Shown here: positions 56,283 to 64,000 of the stretch, one piece after another
Layout: the number at the start of each line of letters is the position of its first letter
Position numbering within the stretch: position 1 is the stretch's first letter
Source: Siphonodentalium dalli
Lineage: Eukaryota; Mollusca; Scaphopoda; Gadilida; Siphonodentaliidae
Length of the DNA: 64,000 nt
Assembly: GCA_032622095.1 (NCBI GenBank)
Contig: CP136062.1
Span: 200,733,828-200,797,827 of the forward strand
Direction of reading: 5' to 3'
Position numbers and translations under genes: made by a program
The notes under the pieces: model-generated
Databases searched by the model: none
Seen by the model: the letters and a program-made list of their open reading frames with translations, nothing else
What the model was told of the DNA's origin: nothing

Positions 56283-58096
56283 ATGGTTATGTAGAAACTA
56301 GTCTCAAATAGTGCCATATTAGGCATATTTCGTTTTGAAATACGTCCACATGGAACCCATTTCAACCTCCAGATAGGCTCATGTTGAGCTTATGACACAG
56401 GAGACCAGGCTACTCCATATGTGGATTTATCAGAGCACAAAGAACTAGTCTAATTACCGTCTTCCTTATCCTATTGTTGTCTACTTTGACACACGGGTGG
56501 AACCATTTCCTGAGGATAGGATATTTTATGCAAGAAAACCAATGTCAGAAATGGTAACGCGCTCAAGATCATATATTATTTACCCATGATTGTAATTATA
56601 GAATATTATTACAACAATTATATATGGCTTATCACTGAAGGTTTCTCGTGCATCTCACCAGAATTCCCAACTACACCTTTTACCGGACTCGGCCTACGGG
56701 TCGCAGTTCGACTTTTAAATCCGTCCCAAAAATTCCCATTTCTATAAATAAAACCCCAGCGCCCAGCAATACCAAGAATCTCTAGATTAGTATACACGCG
56801 GAGCGCGGAATAACCCGCATGGCTTGATGTATCTATCCTTATTTGAACTTTTGTATTTATGCATGTATAAACTTCTAATATATGATATTCTACAAATAAT
56901 ATTGTTTACACTAACTTAAAATTTCATTTGAATCACACGAAAGTATATATTATCTTAATACCAGGACAGACGAAAGAACGAACAAGAGTATGTGTCGTAA
57001 GATATGTGCAATAATTGGACACCTTTCGCATAATGAAATATTGATAAGAATTACGAACAGGGTACCGCGTCACTAGAATTTGTGTTCTTTAAATCATGTG
57101 TTGTTTGTCGTATCCGCAGTTTCGATTACGGTTTCGAGAATCCAAATTGGACCCGCGAGTATTGCATGAAACCATCGAGCCAACCACTGACTACGAGCTG
57201 ATAACAACATGATTAACAACAAAATAATCACGGCAAACAAAACCATATCACCTTACTGCGAGTGGCAAAACGTTTGAACGGCACTATTTCCTCACAAACT
57301 GACTCGTATAGTCGTTAATTCTGCGAAAAGGTTTTTGGACCGTCTGAAAAAATTACGATTACTATTAGCTATTCGTAATTCTTATCAGTAGTAGTTCATT
57401 ATACGAACGGTACGTGTCAATTCAGTGAGTAAGATACAACGAAAGATAGGGTGAATGGGACTCAACCCATCATAATGTAGAGTTACCTTCCCTGGTCAAA
57501 ACAATTCGCACGAAAAGAGAGACGAACGTCGTAGCGCAAATTCACGCTTACCAGGAAGGGTAACTGTGCGAGACATGTGACAGTCAGGGGTTCATCGTGA
57601 GTGAACGAGTGAATGAACTAACCAATGTATATGTTTAATTATGTACGCATCACCTCGATTTGTTGAATAAACCTGCATCACAATTTCTCCACAAACTTGG
57701 TACCTTGCTGTTGAATATGGTTATATCAAAATCACGAGATGAAAAAAAATTACAATGCCCATTCAACAGGGCCATGAACATACGTCACCAATCAGGTATC
57801 TAACCCAAAGCGGTTTTTATTTTTAAAACATTTAAAACATATATAAAATCGGGATAAATTAGTTCATGAGCTGCAGAAATTTACAATTCGTATTCAAAAA
57901 TCAGTAATCGTTAAAAATTTATAACTGAAATTTTAAGGAAAATTGCTATGGATTGTGCCCCAATTTTGAACATCAAACACACGTCAACCATTTAATAGAT
58001 GGTCGCAGAAACATAACATCCCTTTCACTCGTTGTTACAATAACCCATGCAACAAATGTGTAGTTTATCCACAGCATGATTTCCAGATAGCAGCTA
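56283..58096. other. mostly unassigned; one inverted-repeat element
   Basis: 57014-57424 has inverted arms (TGATAAGAATTACGAA near 57047 and TTCGTAATTCTTATCA near 57370, outer ends AATTGGACACC / GTGTCAATT). A second inverted pair GAGTTACCTTCCCTGGT / ACCAGGAAGGGTAACT lies at 57479-57570. The possible exon at 56458 is the only coding hint. Confidence 0.5.
56458..56509 (-). CDS. possible small upstream exon of the channel gene
   Basis: Between a pyrimidine-rich acceptor (TCCTCAG) and a GTAATT donor, one frame is open: KWFHPCVKVDNNRIRKT. It reads like protein rather than noise. It exits in phase 0 whereas exon 1 needs phase 1, so another exon would have to lie between them, or the call is wrong. 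Confidence 0.25.
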
Positions 58097-59297
58097 CACG
58101 CCCGATAACCCTATAGGCTGGTGGCTGTGGGTAGGCATATTGCTGTAGTGATATTGCGTGGCGGGTTTCTCAACCAAGGTATGTTTTAGATTATAATTGA
58201 TCAAATGCGCTGTAAAAGTTCAGATTTGTTTATCACGTCAGATGCAGTAATGTCTGATTTATAAGTTGAACCTCTTGGTAACAATTTGGCATTGTAGAAT
58301 ACGTTGTTTGAAGACAAAATATCTCGGATTTTGTCGACTTTTTCAAACTTTCAAAGTAAACAAACTCCCAAATTTGCTCAGCATGTCGATTTGTAAGTTA
58401 TTTTCGTGGATACATGTGGTATAGTATCTCAGTGACAAGACAAACATGACTGCGAACTCAAATAATGCATTTTCAGTTAAAAAAAGCTATTTGACATACT
58501 GTCCCGTCAATATTTTGTGGTAGGCATATTGAATAGCCAAACACCGAGAGGATAGACATATGGCAAACACAGATACGCATGTAGCACTATGATCAATAGT
58601 GGTTTTAGTCTGAGAAAAACGCTTTTGTGATGCTATATTATTCACAGTGTTGTAAATTCACATCGTCCATGCGTCAGGAAACAAACACTAATTATTTCCA
58701 AAAACTAAATACTGGCAGTTGTAATGTAAAACGTTTTAACTGTGACAAACTTGCAAAATGGGGTTTTAATTGAAAATGGGGAAAGTATAGCCCAAACTAT
58801 TCAGCATATTTTAATGTAAAAAAAATGAGCCATGCCAGCTTTGTGCAGTTTTCAGGCTGAATGGTCATGGTCCACTACATATAGATAATATAGCTACCAT
58901 TTATAGCCGGTTTTATTTTTGGCGTTCTGCGAAAGAATGGGGTTCATATATTTCATATTTGTTGTTTTCTCTTCGACCACAACGATTCATGTCACGCCGG
59001 TTTATGGAATATAAACCGCACACAAATAAATAACAGTATACGATGCTATTAACAATAATTCAATGTCCCGCCAATGCTAAATGTAGCTAATAGTTATACA
59101 TAATTTTATGTGGTATCAATATAGGTAAAGACATTGGGCTCAGAGAAATATCAGGTGCGAAAATTAGGGTACGCTAGAGCCTAGAACCTGTATAGCTAGA
59201 GCATACATATAGTGGACCTGGACCATGACCCAGTTATGCCGCATATACATAAACAGTAGCACCGAGCAGTAATACAAATGTGTGTGGGGCGTTAACT

Positions 59298-59800
59298 TAA
59301 AGGCACGTGAGGCCTTAGTTGTCGAAAAATATTTATATTTGTTCCAATCACCGTAAACAGAAAAACATTAAAACGCATACAGTTTCGTTCATATATACCA
59401 TGACCATCGCGTAAACAGCATGTTATCATACATATTTACTATATTTTACCTAAGCAAGAGCCTGATTGTGTACAGAAGACAGCACAATGCTGCTGCTAAT
59501 CACACACAAATGGCATAAACGCTCTGTATTCGTTCCATATAAGGAATTCACCGACAAAGAACGCTCTTTATGTTTACCATCATAATATAAACAAACACCA
59601 GAAAAGTTACTTTTTATGCTTTTGTTTACATAACAATGGTCAAATATATGACAATAACATACTGTTTATGCGATATTTCTTATTTGTATACGGACAAAGT
59701 CTGTCTACATTTTATTGTTCTTTCTGTTTGTGGCGGTTTTTGACTGGTGGAAATATTTTCACAGGATACCCACCGCCAAGGCCAACCGTACCTTTAATTG
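59298..59800 (+). mobile_element. TTAAAGGCACG MITE, inverted pair, left member
   Basis: TTAAAGGCACGTGAGGCCTTAG to CCGTACCTTTAA; the reverse complement follows at 60156-60654, nearly identical, with a 355-bp spacer. Together they form a giant fold-back. Confidence 0.88.
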
Positions 59801-60155
59801 AGTGAGCGCTGTTGTCTCATGGGCTATATATAGGAGGAATCGCCGTGAGATTTCGTGTGCATTTATAGTGGTAAATGTTTTTGTCAAGACCGTGGGGCAG
59901 GTTTTTGGGTGCGTCTAAAATTCACCGAGTACGATATCATATCGGAGAAATGATCACCTCAGAAAAAAAACATCGAGTTGTCATCGCGGGATGATTTCAG
60001 ATTTTCTGACATTTAAATCTAAGATTCTGCTTCTAAATGCAGAAATTTGTCAATAAATCTGATAAAATGTATTAAAACTTAGAAATAATTAGTATTTATT
60101 CAGTTTATTATGAAATAATAGCACAAATTTGAGCGGGTTTTGCAACTTCCGTTTA

Positions 60156-60654
60156 AAGCTACGGTTGGCCTTGGCGGTGGGTATCCTGTGAAAATATTTC
60201 CACCCGTCAAAAACCGCCACAAACAGAAAGAACAACAAAATGTAGACAGACTTTGTCCGTATACAAATATGAAATATCACATAAACAGTATGTTATTGTC
60301 ATATTTTTGACCATTGTTATGTAAACAAAAGCATAAAAATTAACTTTTCTGGTGTTTGTTTATATTATGATGGTAAACATAAAGAGCATTCTTTGTGGGT
60401 GAATTCCTGATATGGAACGAATAAAGAGCGTTTATGCCATTTGTGTGTGATTAGCCAGCAGCATTGTGTTGTCTTCTGTAACACAATCAGGCTCTTGCTT
60501 AGGTAAAATATAGTAAATCTTTATGATAACATGCTGTTTACGCGATGGTCATGGTATATATGAACGAAACTGTATGCGTTTTAATGTTTTTCTGTTTACG
60601 GTGATTGGAACAAATATGAATATTTTCGACAACTAAGGCCTCACGTGCCTTTAA
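60156..60654 (-). mobile_element. TTAAAGGCACG MITE, inverted pair, right member
   Basis: Starts TTAAAGCTACGGTTGGCCTT and ends CTCACGTGCCTTTAA. Mirror copy of 59298-59800. Confidence 0.88.
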
Positions 60655-61916
60655 ACTGTAATGCATATCTCAGAAATGGTTGACGTTAGAAGGCCATTAG
60701 TGAAAGAGCCGACACTTTGTACCTATACTTCGTACCCAACCTGCCCCACGGTATTGACAAAAAATGCCAACCATTTATAGTGGTCCAATTGTATTTATAT
60801 CTGACTCAGGCTGACTAATATACTAGTTCCAATAAATATAGTGTTATTGTAGGTTGCCAAACACGCAAGTAAAATTATATATTTATTACACACCTATTGT
60901 GTTAATTTTCTTATATTGAGCAGTGTAGCCCATACAATATATTTACCAACGTATTCAACACGTATTCAATACGGAAAACGTCGACGTCACGAGTCACAAA
61001 TTACGTCAACTTTATTTTTTGCACAAGAACTACAAACGTTATTAATATAGTCGCCTATCAGTTTGATAAAAATGGCTATAAATTACGACAGAAACGAATC
61101 AATAAACGCTCAATCTCGATGTTGAATAGTTCTAGTGGGTGTGTAATAAAACACAACCACACATTATGTGTGCGTGGTGAGAAAATTAAATTATGCTGCA
61201 AGTTACAACTCGCGCCCCATCGTTGTAACGTTGTAACATTCCGCGTAACAAACTCGTGCGTTAATTTTCACGTCATGCACACATATGTGTGGTTCTGTCT
61301 ATTTTTTATGAATGAATAATCATTCCAGAGTGTATTTATAAAAGAATATATGCCAGAAGTTGCATATTGTTGGCTTTAAAGTGCTAAATTGGAGCTTGGT
61401 CAATATTTACCACGTGCCTATCAACAATGCCACTTGCCTATCATAACAAGTTTGTGCTTTGCCATGAGCCTATCTGCGGAGGCAATATGCCTGTCATAAA
61501 TTTGTGATATGACACTCAGGAAAATCGATATTTTTTCACGAAAAATATGTCTTTTATTGTGGATTTTGATTTCATTGTATCAATGGATTGTGCATCTAGT
61601 GACATGTGTACATGAAGCCTACATATCGATATTTCTACCATTTATATTAGGTAGTTTCTTTGATAACTGACAAAAACCGGTTGTAAAATTCGACAAATTA
61701 AGTAATAAAAAATATATCTAAAGGCACACGGCTATCACAAATGGTGTATGAATACACCAGTCATGGTCCTATCTAATGCCATAAGCGTTCTCGCCGGTGT
61801 GTTCCAGAATTTATGATTTTCCTCAAATTCTGAGCACACGTGTGAAAACCGCCACACAATATCACTACAGCAATATGCCTACCCACAGCCACCAGCCTAT
61901 AGGGTTATCGGGCGTG

Positions 61917-64000
61917 AGCTATAGTCCAAACATCTGAAGAGACGGTTTAGAGAGTAAATTGGTGACAAATTGGTTCCTGACCCTGTTCAAGTTGAATGTT
62001 GATATTACTATTGCCATTTAATCGCACTGTATGTGTAATGGTATTGGAGATCTAGATTAATGCTCCCAGAAGCGTTACCTGCATTATGTTTTTTATCTGG
62101 TGATGACGACAGCGAATTGACACCTAAAATAAAGAAGCGTGTACCTGTATCGTTATTATCTATTATTATCTATAACGCAACTGCCATTTCATCTTGCGTT
62201 TATACCAAATAGTCAAGACCATGCATTTCATGATGGTCACACTGACGGTAACGTAAACCATCGTTACACGACTGTAAATAAAATAATTATAAGCGGATAA
62301 ATTATATTTGACCAATCAGCGATTGAGTCCGCCGTTGGTTGCATTGAAAATTACGACGCCATCTTTGTCGATACTAATTTGGATATCCGTGTTTTCCAAC
62401 AATTATTTTGTTGGTAAATAATTATTTACTGACCTTGTGATTTGTGGACTGCTGTTGGAAATTTATTCACCATTATGGTGTAAATATTACTAATCATTCC
62501 AAAGAATCTTTCATAAATTTACAAATGTTTTTATGCATATAAGTATGCGAGGAAGAATTCTGAGAGGTAAGAAGAGGATTCGCCATCAAGTGATAGATTT
62601 GAAACGATCTCCTCGAGATTATGACAGCTTCTTTCATTTGCTTTACATTCATTACATTTTTTCCCCACATTTATATAGACGTGAAAAATATGTTCTTTTG
62701 TGTTATTCAGGTGGAAGCGGGAAGGGATGAGTGATAGAAAAGTCAGTCTCGGTGAAGAATGAATTCCAGTTTGTGATTGAAAATTATATACAAACCAGAT
62801 GAAAATTAAGAACAAAACACGTCGGTACCTCAAAACAAGCAATGTTCACTGTTTATTACACCGGATAAGTTTATAATACAATGTTTTAGAGCTTCCTCTT
62901 TCAAATGGTATATAATATGGCATATCTTTTATATATGTGATCTGGGGGTTCGAAAATTAAGTGGGCCTTTAAGGCAAATATCGAGTGTAAATAACAGGCA
63001 ATTACATAGTTCTCGTTACCCATGCAGTAAACAGCGGGCAAATACATCTTACAAGTAGTATGTCATTATAGCCTAGCACATTATACCTTCGACTAAGATG
63101 TCATTTTAGCCCAGCACATTATACCCTCGACTACAGATTTCATTATAGCCCAGCACATTATACCCTCGACTACAGATTTTCTGAACAAATTGCCAAGCAA
63201 ATTTGCGAGCGTGTTAACGTATCTTAAGTTGGTGTCAAATGGGATAATATGCTAGTTAGGGGATAAACGTACATGTGGTGAGTTGGTTATTCGGAGATTA
63301 GAGCATGAAACAGTTTGTGAATGAGCCGGCTTGTCGGTGAAATTAAGCATAAAAACACGTCGGCACCTCAACACACCCGCTTGTCGGCGAATTCACAAAT
63401 TGTTTTCATGCTCGAATCCAAGAATATACAACGAAACAGAGTACGTTTATCACCATTGTAATTAAATCCACCAACAGATTTAAAATAAACTTCACGAAAA
63501 ACACTTGTTATGGACATCACATGGATTGATGTGAGATATACTTTTTGCGGTGAGCAACTCTCTGGGTATGTTACATGGGGTTAATCGTAACAGCGCCAGA
63601 ACATCTTCCTGTTAACCGCATCTATAGAAAACAACGTTACGTTTTACTCGATTACGCGTCTCATGGCAGCACAGTTGCGTATTTTACGCGCGCTGCCAAT
63701 GACACCGTGCTCCGTTCAGAATGTTTATTGCGATCAGTGACCGATGATTGGTGAATCGAAAACTAAAATTAACAGCCCTCGGCTAACCATAATATGCAAA
63801 TATTCAAATTGAAATACAATTGATAATAATAACTGATAAACGGGTAGAAGATCATACTAACTAAATTTTGTAAGATAGTCCACGAATATTTCAAATCCAC
63901 CAATAGATTCAATATGAGACTATGAGTTCATAGTGAATACATGTCATATGATTTAATGTTACATCTTTGTATCCGAGTCCACCTATAACTGCTCAAATCC
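61917..64000. other. no gene recognised; short repeats
   Basis: A frame near 62533-62640 on the minus strand (NLEEIVSNLSLDGESSSYLS) and a GTAAGA donor-like site on the plus strand at 62569 are noted but not supported. An inverted pair GAGCATGAAACAGTTTGTGA / TCACAAATTGTTTTCATGCTC lies at 63301-63413. Confidence 0.4.
63063..63180. repeat. 40-bp tandem repeat, three units
   Basis: Units contain CATTATAGCCCAGCACATTA and TACCCTCGACTACAGATTT; the first unit is most diverged. Confidence 0.88.

Larger units (their letters stand above)
58097..61916. mobile_element. 3.8-kb element with about 75-bp terminal inverted repeats
   Basis: CACGCCCGATAACCCTATAG at 58097 and its exact complement ending at 61916; the match continues through GGTGGCTGTGGGTAGGCATA to GATATTG-GTGGCGG with very few differences. 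A family 3 inverted pair is nested inside. No transposase is recognisable in the remaining interior; family unknown. Confidence 0.82.

Noticed and set aside
62531-62842. Minus-strand frame as the first channel exon
   Set aside because: No CNG N-terminal motif, and no donor in the right phase was found.

Overview
The window looks like nuclear DNA of a marine invertebrate animal, most likely a lophotrochozoan such as a mollusc. This is inferred from AT-rich, intron-rich sequence, one animal ion-channel gene cut into small exons, very heavy loading with DNA-transposon-derived hairpins, a DIRS-type retrotransposon, and short dispersed repeats (GTCCGTCCGTC-bearing and TACATGTA-rich stretches) familiar from mollusc genomes. 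No prokaryotic gene organisation is visible. The species cannot be read from the sequence.

Host gene: the minus strand carries one recognisable gene, a cyclic nucleotide-gated (CNG) cation channel of the beta / CNG-like type, from about 53.57 kb down to a stop codon at 7863. I can place 16 exons (2513 nt, about 837 codons). All exon junctions have GT/AG borders and every reading phase agrees. In protein order they encode the end of the N-terminus, S1-S2, S3-S4, S5, pore and S6, C-linker, cyclic nucleotide-binding domain with an intact phosphate cassette, and a long charged C-terminal tail. The first coding exon and promoter are not identified; a possible small upstream exon lies at 56.5 kb. 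No other convincing host gene is seen.

Region by region. 1-5.0 kb: a tandem duplication of about 1.8 kb whose right edge is a hairpin. 5.1-29 kb: exons 10-16 of the channel, with piggyBac-like hairpin MITEs, TA-flanked near-perfect palindromes, a truncated LINE, a 0.9 kb inverted repeat, a hAT element with a two-exon BED zinc finger inserted inside a palindrome, and a second hAT-like MITE. 29.17-34.30 kb: a nearly full-length DIRS-type tyrosine-recombinase retrotransposon, antisense inside the intron between exons 9 and 10, with inverted terminal repeats and an internal complementary region, but with one nonsense codon and four frameshifts. 34.7-53.6 kb: exons 1-9 mixed with more MITEs, a SINE-like repeat, a large minisatellite cluster and a tandem array of composite splice sites at the start of exon 2. 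53.6-64 kb: no confident exon; a perfect hairpin, a 3.8 kb element with terminal inverted repeats containing a large inverted pair, and unassigned sequence.

The most unusual signals are: (1) one hairpin module of about 80 bp shared by MITEs with three different sets of ends; (2) six tandem AG|GTAAGC acceptor-plus-donor sites at the exon 2 boundary; (3) hairpin elements sitting about 35 nt from three exon edges; (4) the hAT element that kept its BED finger but has no visible transposase; (5) the DIRS circle-junction signature, which defines both element ends to the base.
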